Positions 1-9,280 of a DNA stretch of 64,000 nt are shown one piece after another. Origin of the DNA: an uncultured Lutimaribacter sp. (GTDB lineage: Bacteria; Pseudomonadota; Alphaproteobacteria; Rhodobacterales; Rhodobacteraceae); contig CAJXSO010000004.1 in assembly GCA_913061505.1 (NCBI GenBank), positions 40,920 through 104,919 of the forward strand, written 5' to 3'. The translations under genes were made by a program, and so were the position numbers. The first letter of the stretch is position 1. Each line of letters begins with the position of its first letter. The notes under the pieces were generated by a model that made no database searches, was not told the origin of the DNA, and saw only the letters and a program-made list of their open reading frames with translations.

Positions 1-78
1 TATGGTGGTATTGCGGGGATTGTCCATGTGCCGCCATGCCGCTACCGTTTGTGCAAACATCACCGCAGGGAGCTGGCA

Positions 79-1407
79 ATGCAGGAATGGTTGTGGAAAA
101 GCGCCGCAGATTTGGGGCGCGCGATTGGGGCCGGGCAGATCGACCCTGTGGCATTGGCAGAAACCTATCTGGCAGCTATTTCCGAACACCCGCAACGCGA
201 CCGTATCTATGCCCGCACCACCCAAGACCGCGCCTTGGCCGAGGCCCATGCCGCGCGCCAGCGTGCCGCCACGGGGCACCGGCTGTCGGTGTTGGATGGT
301 GTGCCGATCAGCTGGAAAGACCTGTTCGATACCGCTGGAACCGCCACCGAGGCGGGCAGTGCCCTGCTGGCGGGGCGCATGCCTGCTGCTGATGCGCTGG
401 TGCTGCGCAATGCCACGCAAATGGGGCTGGTGTGCCTGGGCAAAACCCACATGACCGAACTGGCGTTTTCCGGTTTGGGGGTAAACCCGGTTACAGCCAC
501 GCCGCCCAATGTGCACAACCCTGCTTTGGCGCCGGGGGGGTCTAGCTCGGGGGCGGCCACATCGGTGGCCTTTGGTTTGGCTGCGGCTGGTATTGGCAGC
601 GATACGGGCGGTTCGGTGCGGGTGCCCTCGGCGTGGAATGATCTGGTGGGGCTGAAAACCACTGCTGGGCGGGTGTCGTTGCAGGGGGTGGTGCCGCTGT
701 GTGCGCGCTTTGATACGGTTGGGCCGCTCTGCCGCACGGTGGAAGATGCCGCGCTGATTTTTGCCGCATTGGAAGGGCGGCGCGCGCCTGATCTGCGCGG
801 TGTCAGCCTGCAAGGGCGCCGCTTTGCCGCGCTGAACACTGTGGCAATGGACGATCTGCGCGATGCGCCCGAGGCGGCCTATCGCTCGGCCCTGGATCGG
901 CTGCGCGCGGCGGGCGCCGAGATTGTGGCGCTGGATGCGCCCGAGGTGGCCGATGCCATGGCATTGGCGCCCATGCTTTTCGCCCCCGAAGCCTATGGCC
1001 AATGGCACGAACAGATCGAGGCCGCCCCCCACTTGATGCATCAACAAGTGCTGGAACGGTTCCGCGGTGGTGCCACTGTTTCGGGCCCCGAATTTGTTTC
1101 GGCATGGCTAAAGCTGGATCAGTTGCGCCAAACTTGGGCCGCGCGCGTGGCAGGCTTTGATGCTGTGCTGTTGCCTGCCACCCCCAACCTGCCGCCCGAT
1201 GTGGCGCGGCTGGAATCAGATGCGCAGTATTTCGTTACCGAAAACCTGCTGACCCTGCGCAACACCCGTATTGGCAATTTGCTGGGCCTCAGTGCCGTGA
1301 CCTTGCCCACAGGTGTGCCCAGCTGCGGTATTATGCTGATGGGCCAAGCCATGGGCGAAGACAGGCTGTTGCGCATGGCTGCAGCTGCCGAAGCCGCGCT
1401 GGCATAG
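79..1407 (+). CDS. Amidase signature family hydrolase
   Basis: A 442-residue amidase of the Ser-cisSer-Lys amidase signature family, which hydrolyses amide bonds. The catalytic triad is readable: Lys80 in ISWKDLF, the glycine/serine-rich GGSSSG loop at about 153-158 with the cis-serine, and the nucleophile Ser179 in TGGSVR. The length fits the family (about 450). The ATG at 79 is preferred over the in-frame ATG at 28 because an AGGGAG ribosome binding site lies just upstream (67-72) and homology-like sequence starts only there. The substrate cannot be told from sequence; GatA of the Glu-tRNA amidotransferase is unlikely because no gatB or gatC is adjacent. The gene stands alone, followed by rlmN on the same strand after about 150 bp. 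Confidence 0.88.
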   Translation: MQEWLWKSAADLGRAIGAGQIDPVALAETYLAAISEHPQRDRIYARTTQDRALAEAHAARQRAATGHRLSVLDGVPISWKDLFDTAGTATEAGSALLAGRMPAADALVLRNATQMGLVCLGKTHMTELAFSGLGVNPVTATPPNVHNPALAPGGSSSGAATSVAFGLAAAGIGSDTGGSVRVPSAWNDLVGLKTTAGRVSLQGVVPLCARFDTVGPLCRTVEDAALIFAALEGRRAPDLRGVSLQGRRFAALNTVAMDDLRDAPEAAYRSALDRLRAAGAEIVALDAPEVADAMALAPMLFAPEAYGQWHEQIEAAPHLMHQQVLERFRGGATVSGPEFVSAWLKLDQLRQTWAARVAGFDAVLLPATPNLPPDVARLESDAQYFVTENLLTLRNTRIGNLLGLSAVTLPTGVPSCGIMLMGQAMGEDRLLRMAAAAEAALA

Positions 1408-1553
1408 GCGGGGCGCGGGGCCCGTTTGCTGGCGCGTCGCGGCCACAGTTTGGCGCCCGGGTGCTTGAAACCTTTGTCATGCGCGCCGATCTGGTGTATT
1501 GGCCCGGCTTGGCCACCTATTTTGGCCACCTGACCTGGCCCAGGAGCACGCGC

Positions 1554-2741
1554 ATGACCACCGCATCGGCACCGATCACACAAGATGTTTTGACATTGCC
1601 CCGCACATTGCCCGAAGGCCCCACAAATATTGTGGGCCTGACACGCGATGCCCTGCGCGATGCGCTGATTGCCGTTGGAACCCCTGAAAAGCAGGCCAAA
1701 ATGCGGGTCAACCAGATTTGGCAATGGGTCTATTTTTGGGGCGTGCGCGAATTTGACGCCATGACCAACCTGGCCAAAGACTATCGCGCGCTCTTGGCCC
1801 AGCATTTCACCATCGCCCTGCCCGAGATTGTTTCAAAACAGGTCAGTATGGATGGCACGCGCAAATATCTGGTGCGCATCGCTGGCGGGCACGAGGTGGA
1901 AACGGTGTATATCCCCGAAGAAGATCGGGGCACTTTGTGCATTTCCAGCCAGGTGGGCTGCACGCTGACATGCTCGTTTTGCCACACAGGCACGCAAAAA
2001 CTGGTGCGCAACCTGACAGCAGGCGAGATTGTCGGCCAGATCTTGCTGGCACGCGACGATCTGGGCGAATGGCCCAACAAAGGCGAAGGCATGGGCGAGC
2101 GGCCCCGCCTGTTGTCGAATATCGTGCTGATGGGCATGGGCGAGCCGCTGTATAATTTCGACAATGTGCGCGACGCGATGCAAATTGCCATGGATGGCGA
2201 GGGTATCAGCCTGTCGCGCCGCCGTATTACCCTGTCTACCAGCGGTGTGGTGCCTGAAATTGCACGCTGTGCGCAGGAAATTGGCTGTATGCTGGCTGTC
2301 AGTTTTCACGCCACCACCGACGAGGTGCGCGACCGCCTGGTGCCCATCAATAAACGCTGGAATATTGCAACATTGCTGGATGCGCTGCGCGCCTATCCCA
2401 AGGCCAGCAATTCCGAGCGGATTACATTTGAATATGTCATGCTGAAAGGGGTGAATGACAGCCCCGAAGATGCCCGCCGCCTGGTGAAATTGATCAAGGG
2501 CATTCCCGCCAAGATCAACCTGATCCCGTTTAACGAATGGCCCGGCTCGCCCTATCAGCGCTCGGACTGGGCGCAGATCGAGGCTTTTGCAGATATTATT
2601 TACAAAGCAGGCTATGCCAGCCCCATTCGCACGCCCCGCGGCGAAGATATTATGGCGGCCTGCGGGCAATTGAAATCTGCCACCGAACGCGCGCGCAAAT
2701 CGCGTGCAGCCATCGCCGCCGAGGCTGGTTTGGCCAAATAG
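1554..2741 (+). CDS. rlmN: 23S rRNA (adenine2503-C2)-methyltransferase RlmN
   Basis: A 395-residue radical-SAM methyltransferase that methylates C2 of A2503 in 23S rRNA, and of A37 in some tRNAs. The radical-SAM cluster motif C-x3-C-x2-C is seen as CTLTCSFC (Cys126, Cys130, Cys133). The second catalytic cysteine is near the C-terminus in the IMAACGQL segment (about Cys370). The VLMGMGEPL segment is also typical of RlmN. The ATG at 1554 has AGGAG about 8 bases upstream; an in-frame ATG at 1461 would add 31 residues unlike the family. A short GC hairpin (GCCCCG/CGGGGC) lies just after the stop but has no T-run. Cytoplasmic housekeeping enzyme. Confidence 0.96.
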   Translation: MTTASAPITQDVLTLPRTLPEGPTNIVGLTRDALRDALIAVGTPEKQAKMRVNQIWQWVYFWGVREFDAMTNLAKDYRALLAQHFTIALPEIVSKQVSMDGTRKYLVRIAGGHEVETVYIPEEDRGTLCISSQVGCTLTCSFCHTGTQKLVRNLTAGEIVGQILLARDDLGEWPNKGEGMGERPRLLSNIVLMGMGEPLYNFDNVRDAMQIAMDGEGISLSRRRITLSTSGVVPEIARCAQEIGCMLAVSFHATTDEVRDRLVPINKRWNIATLLDALRAYPKASNSERITFEYVMLKGVNDSPEDARRLVKLIKGIPAKINLIPFNEWPGSPYQRSDWAQIEAFADIIYKAGYASPIRTPRGEDIMAACGQLKSATERARKSRAAIAAEAGLAK

Positions 2742-3085
2742 CCCCGCAATTCGGGGCCGGCCCTTGGCGAAATAGCCCAAATCTCTGCCCTGGTATTTGG
2801 CATGAATTCCCGCCTTGGTTTTGCCCGGCTTTTAATATGCAGGTTTTGCATGTAAAAAGGCAGGGTATTCCGGTAGTGCGAGAATTAAAATATCCCGCAT
2901 TGTGGAAATTTTACGCTAGAATGTCACTTAACCGTTAAATAAGCGATTATCTCGAATGCCAATTCTGGCTGTGGCACTTAAAACAAACCGCCCCAAAAGG
3001 CCCAATGCGTCTGCCATAGCTGCGCCCAAAGCGCAGAAACCGGATTGCATATATGCGCTTTGGGGTTTTGGAGCATAGAGCGGGC
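2742..3085. other. Intergenic gap without a supported gene
   Basis: About 340 bases between rlmN and the small membrane protein. It opens with a short GCCCCG-CAATT-CGGGGC hairpin right at the rlmN stop, which could help end transcription although no T-run follows. The remainder is relatively AT-rich around 2870-2950 and may hold the promoter of the next gene. I could not identify a coding region, RNA gene or convincing operator. Confidence 0.4.
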
Positions 3086-3670
3086 ATGAAACAGGCGATT
3101 GGGGCTTTTGCACCCGAGCTCATAATTTTCACGGCCTATATCGTCGCCTTTTCTATGTCTACTTATGTGATTTTGCCGCTGCAATCGCTGATTTTTGGCC
3201 CAACTTTGCTGGGCAGCTTGCTGTTTATGGGCCATGGTGTGCGGGTGCTTTCGGTTTGGCTGTTTGGCCTGCGCGCCATTGCCCCGCTGGCCTTGGCAGA
3301 AATGCTGGCAACGTTTTTGATTTGGCAGCCGGATATTGCCGCAAATGGGCTGATCTTGGGATCGGTTGTGGGCGGTATTTCGTGCTGGGTGGCATTCGAG
3401 CTGCTGCGCTTGGCGGGGCATGATTACTTTTACGATAGCGGCACCACCCAGCCGTCGTGGCGGGTGATGATGCTGGTGGGGGCTATCGGATCGGTGTTAA
3501 ATTCCTTTGGCCATATTCTGGCCTATCGCAGCACCGTGGATCTGGGCGATGAATTGGCCCAGCTGCTGGTGTTTTTGGTGGGCGACATTCTGGGCACGCT
3601 ATCGCTGTTTTTCGTGTTGATGATCATCATGCGAAAAATGCGCAACTTTGGTCAAACGGGGCGCGATTAA
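3086..3670 (+). CDS. Small integral membrane protein, function unknown
   Basis: A 194-residue, strongly hydrophobic protein with about five to six predicted membrane segments (for example around residues 10-30, 35-55, 60-80, 85-105, 125-145 and 155-180) and a short basic C-terminal tail (MRKMRNFGQ). I do not recognise a catalytic motif or a named family; the general look is of a conserved alphaproteobacterial inner-membrane protein. The ATG at 3086 was chosen because the protein then begins close to the first membrane helix; an ATG at 3053 would add 11 residues. No good ribosome binding site is visible for either. Its stop codon overlaps that of the convergent LOG-family gene. Confidence 0.6.
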   Translation: MKQAIGAFAPELIIFTAYIVAFSMSTYVILPLQSLIFGPTLLGSLLFMGHGVRVLSVWLFGLRAIAPLALAEMLATFLIWQPDIAANGLILGSVVGGISCWVAFELLRLAGHDYFYDSGTTQPSWRVMMLVGAIGSVLNSFGHILAYRSTVDLGDELAQLLVFLVGDILGTLSLFFVLMIIMRKMRNFGQTGRD

Positions 3671-4506
3671 CGCCCCGGAATATCGGCGCGGGCCTCGGTG
3701 CTGCCCCAGTTTGCGATAATCTCCAGCGCCTCGTCTGCGGTTTCAACATATCGAAACAGTTGCAGGTCTTCGGGGCTGATGGTGCCGGCATCGGCCAGGG
3801 CCTGCCAATTGATGATACTGTCCCAAAACGCGCGGCCAAACAGCAAAAACGGCACCCGCCGCATGCGCCCGGTTTGAATAAGGGTCAGGCTTTCAAACAA
3901 TTCATCCAGCGTGCCAAAACCGCCCGGAAACACGCAAATGGCGTTGGCGCGCATCAGGAAATGCATTTTGCGAATGGCAAAGTAATGAAAGTTAAAACAT
4001 AAATCTGGCGTCACATATTCATTGGGCGCCTGTTCGTGCGGCAATACGATATTCAGCCCGATCGAGACACCACCCGCCAAGGCCGCGCCGCGGTTTCCCG
4101 CCTCCATCACGCCGGGGCCCCCGCCGGTGCAAATGATGTTTTCATGCCCGCCCTTGGCCAGCGACGCGGTGGTGATCTTTTCGGCCAAAACCTGCGCTTG
4201 GTGGTAATAGCCCGCCAGGCCGGCCAGCGTGGCGGTGCCTGCCTGATCGGCGGTGTCAGGTGATGGGATGCGCGCCCCACCAAACAGCACAACGGTTGAT
4301 GTGACACCGTAATCATCCAGATACATCTGCGGTTTCAGCAGCTCTAATTGCAGCCGCACGGGCCGCAAGGCCTCGGCGCAGAGAAAATCATCATCGGCAA
4401 AGGCCAGCCGATAGGCGGGCGCGCGCGTTTGTGGCGTATCAGGCACATCTGATGCGCTGCTGCGATCTGCCTGCGCATCACGAAAAGGGTTGCGGCGGTC
4501 TGTCAT
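3667..4506 (-). CDS. LOG family protein (nucleotide 5'-monophosphate nucleosidase-like)
   Basis: A 279-residue protein of the LOG / TIGR00730 family, often misannotated as lysine decarboxylase. Characterised members cleave the N-glycosidic bond of nucleoside monophosphates (cytokinin riboside phosphate or AMP/GMP). The family fingerprint is present: GGGPGVMEA at 128-136 and PGGFGTLDE at 194-202, which form the nucleotide pocket. The N-terminal 35 residues are polar and variable. It is longer than the roughly 190-residue minimal LOG proteins and resembles the long subgroup found in alphaproteobacteria. The gene is convergent with the preceding membrane protein, sharing TTAA for both stop codons. 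True substrate unknown. Confidence 0.85.
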   Translation of the reverse strand: MTDRRNPFRDAQADRSSASDVPDTPQTRAPAYRLAFADDDFLCAEALRPVRLQLELLKPQMYLDDYGVTSTVVLFGGARIPSPDTADQAGTATLAGLAGYYHQAQVLAEKITTASLAKGGHENIICTGGGPGVMEAGNRGAALAGGVSIGLNIVLPHEQAPNEYVTPDLCFNFHYFAIRKMHFLMRANAICVFPGGFGTLDELFESLTLIQTGRMRRVPFLLFGRAFWDSIINWQALADAGTISPEDLQLFRYVETADEALEIIANWGSTEARADIPGR

Positions 4507-4627
4507 GGCGGGCCTCTGTTTGCGGCGGTTGCGCCAAGGCTAAGCCATTTTTTGGGCCTAGGCGAGGCGCTTGTGCCGCCCTGCGCTGCTGTCTAGGCTA
4601 GGGGCAAATGGGCAGGGGGGCGCCAGA

Positions 4628-5563
4628 ATGGATTGGCCAACGCAAATCACACAGGCCGCGCAGCGCATCAGCGGATATCTGCGCCAAACACCCGTGATGC
4701 AGATTGATCTGCCGGGGGTAAAAACCCCTGTTTCGCTAAAGCTGGAACATTTGCAGCATACAGGCAGCTTTAAGGCCCGCGGCGCGTTTAACACCCTGCT
4801 TTCGGGGCCGGTGCCCAAGGCGGGTATCGTGGCGGCATCGGGGGGCAACCACGGGGCTGCGGTGGCCTATGCGGCGCGGCACCTGGGCCACCCGGCCCGC
4901 ATTTATGTGCCAGAAATTGCAGGGCCTGCAAAAATTGCCCTGATCCGCGATTTGGGTGCAGATCTGGTGGTGGTGCCCGGCGCCTATGCCCAAGCTGCGG
5001 CCGAGGCGTTAGAGTGGCAGAAAAACACCGGCGCGATGCAAATTCACGCCTATGATGCACCCGCCACGGTGGCCGGCCAAGGTACGCTGTTTCGCGAATG
5101 GCAGCTAGATCAAGGCTTGCGCGCTGATACGCTGTTTGTGGCGGTGGGCGGTGGCGGTTTGGTGGCCGGTGCATTGGGCTGGTTTCAGGGGCAGCGCCGC
5201 ATCGTTGCGGTGGAACCCACCGGCGCACCCACCTTGCACACCGCCCTGCGCCAAGGGGCTGATGTGCAGGTAGAGGTGGGCGGCGTGGCGGCCAATGCGC
5301 TGGGCGCGCGGCAAATTGGGCGTATCTGCTATGATCTGGCGCAACACCAAGGCCTGGCCCCGCTGCTGGTCAGCGACGAGGAAATCGTGCACGCGCAAAC
5401 ATGGTTGTGGCGCAATGCCCGCCTGCTGGTCGAGCCTGCGGGCGCCGCCGCCCTGGCGGCCCTGATGGCAGGCCATTACCGCCCCGCACCCACCGAGCAT
5501 GTGGCGGTTTTGCTGTGCGGTGCCAATCTGGCGCCCGATCCGCTGGCCAGTATGGCGGGCTAA
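4628..5563 (+). CDS. Serine/threonine dehydratase (PLP-dependent)
   Basis: A 311-residue fold-type II PLP enzyme, predicted to deaminate threonine and/or serine to 2-oxobutyrate or pyruvate. The PLP Schiff-base lysine is Lys49 in GSFKARGAFN. The substrate loop SGGNHG lies at 71-76 and the phosphate-binding GGGG loop at 174-177. There is no C-terminal ACT regulatory domain, so it is of the short, catabolic or housekeeping type rather than the feedback-inhibited biosynthetic IlvA. Proteins of this length also include serine racemases and hydroxyaspartate dehydratases, which cannot be excluded. The ATG at 4628 gives the normal N-terminus. The gene converges on the hypothetical gene at 5568. Confidence 0.85.
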   Translation: MDWPTQITQAAQRISGYLRQTPVMQIDLPGVKTPVSLKLEHLQHTGSFKARGAFNTLLSGPVPKAGIVAASGGNHGAAVAYAARHLGHPARIYVPEIAGPAKIALIRDLGADLVVVPGAYAQAAAEALEWQKNTGAMQIHAYDAPATVAGQGTLFREWQLDQGLRADTLFVAVGGGGLVAGALGWFQGQRRIVAVEPTGAPTLHTALRQGADVQVEVGGVAANALGARQIGRICYDLAQHQGLAPLLVSDEEIVHAQTWLWRNARLLVEPAGAAALAALMAGHYRPAPTEHVAVLLCGANLAPDPLASMAG

Positions 5564-5567
5564 AGCG

Positions 5568-5981
5568 CTACATCACCGGGGCAATCGAAACCCCAGTGGC
5601 AATGCGGTGCGCCCATTGCGCAAATTCGGCGCCAAACAAATCGGGGGCGTCGCGCTTGGCGTCGAGCAAGCTTAGTATCGCGCGCTTGCGCCGGCCTGCG
5701 GGTGCCTTTGGCCCAAGGTTAACAAGCACGGGCGCCTCGTTTGCAAAACGCACCTCGGCGCTGCCGTTATCTTGCAGCACCACTTGCCAGCTTGTGCCCA
5801 AGATTACAAATTCCGGCGCCGCATCTGCCGCCTCGTTCTGGCGCTGCGGATGGTCAAGTGGGCAAAGGCTGGGCTTGCCTTGCAACTGCGCTCGTGAAAT
5901 GCGGCCCTTGTATCTTCCATTTAGGTGACGTCTGGCCTCTGGTTTGCCACGGTCATTGGGACGGTTCTGGGGCCAGGTCAC
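5568..5981 (-). CDS. Hypothetical protein, probably with an altered N-terminus at the island edge
   Basis: An open frame of up to 137 residues. The C-terminal 85 or so residues have composition typical of the chromosome (for example the stretches EFVILGTSWQVVLQ and AEFAQWAHRIATG) and read like a real, conserved small protein, but I do not recognise the family. The N-terminal part (before about residue 35) is basic and low in complexity and abuts the decayed integrase region, so the original start may have been removed or replaced when the island inserted. No ribosome binding site stands out. Converges on the dehydratase gene with only a 4-base gap. It may be a truncated remnant rather than a working gene. 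Confidence 0.4.
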   Translation of the reverse strand: MTWPQNRPNDRGKPEARRHLNGRYKGRISRAQLQGKPSLCPLDHPQRQNEAADAAPEFVILGTSWQVVLQDNGSAEVRFANEAPVLVNLGPKAPAGRRKRAILSLLDAKRDAPDLFGAEFAQWAHRIATGVSIAPVM

Positions 5982-6029
5982 CCTATCATTTGCTCTTAAC
6001 TATTATGTGGAATAAATGACAGGTGATGA

Positions 6030-6859
6030 GGGCCCAAAATCAGCCTTCAGGGCGCTTTCGAACGCCTGCGAAAGAAAATGACCGGGCTCTATGGTAAAAC
6101 CAAGATGGGTACTGTGCCATTGGCAGATATCAGCCGACAGGACGCCACAGCGCTGTGTGATGTGCTGCTGGAAAAGATGGTGCCAAATTCGGGCCAACGG
6201 GTGATTGCTACGGTAAAGGCAGCTGTCAACCACGCCATCTTTGAAGGTGGCGGAACATTCCCAATTTGTTTGCCAAGCTGCGCATCAAAGGGGCAAGGGC
6301 TAGCCGGCAAGACAGACTGCCTATATCCAAAGATCAGCTGCAGGAGCTTATCACCGTAGTCAAGAACAATACGGTGACGTATTCTTGGCGATGTTCCTGG
6401 TAAATACAGAAGCCCATTTGGTGGAGCTGGTAGGGCTCGTGGTGCAAGACATCGACTTGGAAAAGGGGCCACTGTACATCCGACCCAATGACATCTGAGG
6501 GTTGAAGACCAAAATCTCTGTCTGGACTCTGCCTCTGTCAGAGCGGTGCCAAAAATTGGCAAACAGTATGCTCTAGGCCCGAACAAGTACCTCCCTTATC
6601 TCGAGGCTTATGCCCGCCCTCATGGCAGTGACGCAGTCTCGGTTATGCTGATGAAACACCTGCGTTAGTTGGTGGAAGACTCTAGGTCACCATCCATTCC
6701 ATACGTCACCGTATGAAAGGTCGGCTGCGGAACACAGGCTGCCCAGAGGCCATATCGAGGGCGCTTTTGAGCCATACGCAGCCTAGTATAGCTGCTAACT
6801 ACGGCCCGGGCTATGCCTTGGATGTCATGCGGGAACAGATGGCAAAGATGTGGGGGTGA
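6030..6859 (+). pseudogene. Degraded phage-type tyrosine integrase
   Basis: Pieces of one integrase can be read in order but in different frames, with stops between them. Segment 1 (about 6030-6253) is a core-binding domain with AFERLRKK, ISRQDATALCDVLL and ATVKAAVNHAIFEGG. After a frameshift near 6253, segment 2 (6254-6403) gives NIPNLFAKLRIKG and LPISKDQLQELI. Segment 3 (6376-6576) gives VELVGLVVQDIDL, an in-frame TGA at 6496, then GLKTKISVWTLPL. Segment 4 (6689-6859) is the catalytic C-terminus with IRHRMKGRLRN, LLSHTQPSIAANYGPGY and the usual end VMREQMAKMW. The H-R and H...Y catalytic layout of segment 4 is that of tyrosine recombinases. At least three disruptions make it non-functional. 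Confidence 0.82.
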
Positions 6860-7373
6860 TACCGCTACCCCGGGTGAGGCACATCATGCCAAGGAACTTG
6901 GGCAGCCTCTGGGCCTAGACTGGGGTAATTTTTTGTCATCACAAGACAGGGATTTGGTGTCAGGGATGCAGCAGATTAAAGGTAAGCATTTCAAACCAGT
7001 ACGATACCCGACGATAAAGAAAAAATATCAATATCAATATTTGTTGTTTTTGTTGCTTCACTTCCATGCATGTTGGGGGCTGCATTCCAATAAAGGTTTA
7101 TTTAGTCAGAACCAAAAATCTTTAGCTTGATACGGCAGTTGTTAGAGTTTGAGTAACCGATATCCGCGTGGAGCCTCTATATTACCTAGTGTGAGAGTCG
7201 GTTACTTTTGTGGGCTATTTAGCCTATGACTTGGGCGTCCAGTGGTAAAGTGCTCACTGTGTGTGTACCGGGTTCAAGTCACCAAACCGAACCCGTACCG
7301 TGGCACGAGCGCTCGGGATGGTAATCATGCCTGGTTATTTTTTTACCAATCAACAATTATCGTTTTTATTTGT
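6860..7373. other. AT-rich island spacer without supported genes
   Basis: About 510 bases between the integrase remnant and the 3' end of the intact recombinase. The sequence is clearly more AT-rich than the rest of the window, includes the short repeat AATATCAATATCAATATT near 7025-7042, and carries stop codons in all frames. A tRNA-like string near 7240-7300 was considered and rejected because no cloverleaf forms. Near 7270-7305 there is an imperfect inverted repeat (GTACCGGGTTC with GAACCCGTAC, 13 bases apart), which could be a recombinase binding or attachment-site relic. No gene is proposed. Confidence 0.4.
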
Positions 7374-8357
7374 TTATTCTTGATCTTCCAAAAATGCCCT
7401 GGATACTTTTGCTGCTGCCGACTGTGAGGCTGTAAGGCGTCGTGCGTATCGAGCGGGCATTTCAGGTGAAGTCCAACGGCCTGCAACCATGATTGATGAC
7501 AAGTCACATCCCAGACGAAAAGCGTCTTGCACACCACCGACTCTTGTACTGTGTGCCGATACGTCATTACGCCCCGTGCGGCGCCGAATTATCCGGGAAA
7601 TAGTTGCAGGGTCCAATGGAGTTTTTGATCCTCCAGCTTGCGATTTAGTGAGTATTGGATGGTCAGATTTTAGGCCTGCTTCGTCAATCCAATCTATGAC
7701 AGCCTTAGTGCCTTTACTTGACAGAAAAGCATAGGCACCCACCCCATTTTGGTCCGTCTTTGAACGCAATATAAAAAGTAGGCTACTTCCATCTTCTTGG
7801 CGCTGAAGGTCTTTCACGCGAAAATTACATATCTCAGACGCTCTGCACCAACTGTCTGTTGCTATCCAAAGAAGCGCTTTGTCTCTTAGCTCTATGCGTG
7901 AGTTGCCTAATTTGTCTATTGTATCTAGCACTTCCTTCTTCCCTAGCGGCGACGCTTGTTTCGATACAGACCCGTATTTTCGCTTTACACTTTTCACCGC
8001 CAATTCAACTATCCGGTGCGTTGTTGGTGATGGAAGAAATTGTGAACGATGAAGTTCGGCAAGTCCCCAAAGCCTTGTTTCTATAGTAGTTGTGGCTAGC
8101 TTTCCTCCCATATCGTCTACCCATTCTGCTACGATAGTGGGCGAGATCGGTGGTATTGCACTATATCCTTTTTGTTCACACCAAGCAGAGAATAACCTGA
8201 GGATCATCCGGTAGTGTTTTAAAGTCTTAGGGGCAAATGCTGCTTCAGAGCGTTTTTGATACTCTTCGATGAGCCTTGTTCGTTGGCCATCTTGTAGCTT
8301 CCAAAGCTGGCTGAAAAGTTCTGATTGTTCGTTGTGGCGATTGAATGGGTGCTCCAT
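7374..8357 (-). CDS. Intact tyrosine recombinase / integrase
   Basis: A 327-residue site-specific tyrosine recombinase. An N-terminal SAM-like core-binding domain (about 25-125) includes KTLKHYRMILRLFSAWCE. The C-terminal catalytic domain shows all expected residues: Arg172 (CRASEI), Lys200 in the beta-hairpin (RSKTD), His269 and Arg272 (AHSTR), Trp295 at the place of the third His (GRW), and the nucleophile Tyr304 (ARYAR). Trp is an accepted alternative there, as in Cre. A good AAAGGAAA ribosome binding site precedes the ATG at 8357. The frame is undisturbed, in contrast to the neighbouring integrase remnant, which suggests a later arrival or continued selection. No excisionase or cargo gene is visible next to it. 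GC content is lower than in flanking genes. Confidence 0.88.
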   Translation of the reverse strand: MEHPFNRHNEQSELFSQLWKLQDGQRTRLIEEYQKRSEAAFAPKTLKHYRMILRLFSAWCEQKGYSAIPPISPTIVAEWVDDMGGKLATTTIETRLWGLAELHRSQFLPSPTTHRIVELAVKSVKRKYGSVSKQASPLGKKEVLDTIDKLGNSRIELRDKALLWIATDSWCRASEICNFRVKDLQRQEDGSSLLFILRSKTDQNGVGAYAFLSSKGTKAVIDWIDEAGLKSDHPILTKSQAGGSKTPLDPATISRIIRRRTGRNDVSAHSTRVGGVQDAFRLGCDLSSIMVAGRWTSPEMPARYARRLTASQSAAAKVSRAFLEDQE

Positions 8358-9280
8358 TTGTTTCCTTTCTGTTTGTGTGTCGGGAGATATTCCAGCACCC
8401 GTTAGGTCTGACTAGAAATGACTTTCTTAGAAAAAATCATTAATTACAGATATTTATAACTATATTTATATGCAATTTTCTTGCAGTCGAGCTATATTTT
8501 CTTAAGCCCACCCTTCACCAGTCTGTTGCAGACAGGTATGTGTTTTGTTGCCGAGTAATTTTTGAGCTACTGGCATGCCCCCGGCCGGTCCATTACTCAC
8601 AAAACGGGCAGCAGGTTGATTTGGGGTGTTTGATTTCCCCGGCTGATGCTAGCTCCGAGCGCTGAGCTCCCAAAGTGCTCAAGCTTCTGGGGTGTTTGCT
8701 GCGGTGTGTTGTTGGCCAGGGGCGAGTGTGGCCTCACCTTATTACAGTGGCAGCGCCGGAGGGGTAGCATTGCACAACGAATCTTCTTGTATGTCGAATA
8801 TTTCCTCGTGAAACGGTTCGTTCCTTACGATGCAGATAAAGCTTTAGTTGAACGCATCTTGCTGCGGTTTGACTGGATTGATTCAATACAACGGCGTGGT
8901 CTTCTGATTAACACATTTTACGATGGCACGTTTCGTGAGCCCCGTCCCGCTGTCACGGGCAATCAAACTGGGCTGGCCAGCGACTATGGTCTGGGAGTAA
9001 GGCTCGCGTGAAAGCTGTGTGCGGGGGGGCTAGTATCGTAAACCGGTATCGGACATTTCAAGATGTAATCGTCGATCAAGGGCAGACCTCGTAACTTCCC
9101 TAGCGAACCGACGCTGACGGAAACTAAGTCTGGTGACTAGCGTCCATTGGGATACGCTGCACAGGCATTGTTATCTTTGTCCCCAGCGCTTGTTTCCAGC
9201 TACGTAATCGCTTCCCAAGCCAAACCTCCTCTTGGGAGATCCAGTAAGTTTCGCAAACACTAGCCGCGGGGTTTACGCCC
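8358..9280. other. Low-GC island tail, no gene I can support
   Basis: About 920 bases between the recombinase start and dapE. The first 160 bases are very AT-rich (8410-8510) and probably contain the recombinase promoter. An open frame at 8646-9011 (+, 121 codons) has no ribosome binding site, an odd Cys/Trp-rich start and no recognisable domain; its middle part (LVERILLRFDWIDSIQRRG) might be a fragment of a real gene, but I do not call it. 9012-9280 has stops in all frames. The segment reads as decayed mobile DNA ending just before the dapE stop codon. Confidence 0.4.

Noticed and set aside
2741..2758. GC hairpin at the rlmN stop as terminator
   Set aside because: Stem of only six pairs and no T-run; kept only as a note in the gap entry.
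7025..7042. AATATCAATATCAATATT as iteron-like repeats
   Set aside because: Only about three short copies over 18 bases and no replication gene nearby; simple AT-rich repeat.
7236..7310. tRNA-like string (AGTGGTAAAGTGCTC and GGGTTCAAGTC) in the island
   Set aside because: No acceptor, anticodon or T stem can be formed; the GGGTTC part instead pairs with a GAACCC further on. At most a relic of an attachment site.
8646..9011. 121-codon open frame in the island
   Set aside because: No ribosome binding site, no recognisable domain, and unusual composition at its start; not enough to call a gene.
5568..9280. Prophage or defence island
   Set aside because: Apart from recombinases there are no capsid, terminase, nuclease, methylase or toxin genes to support it.
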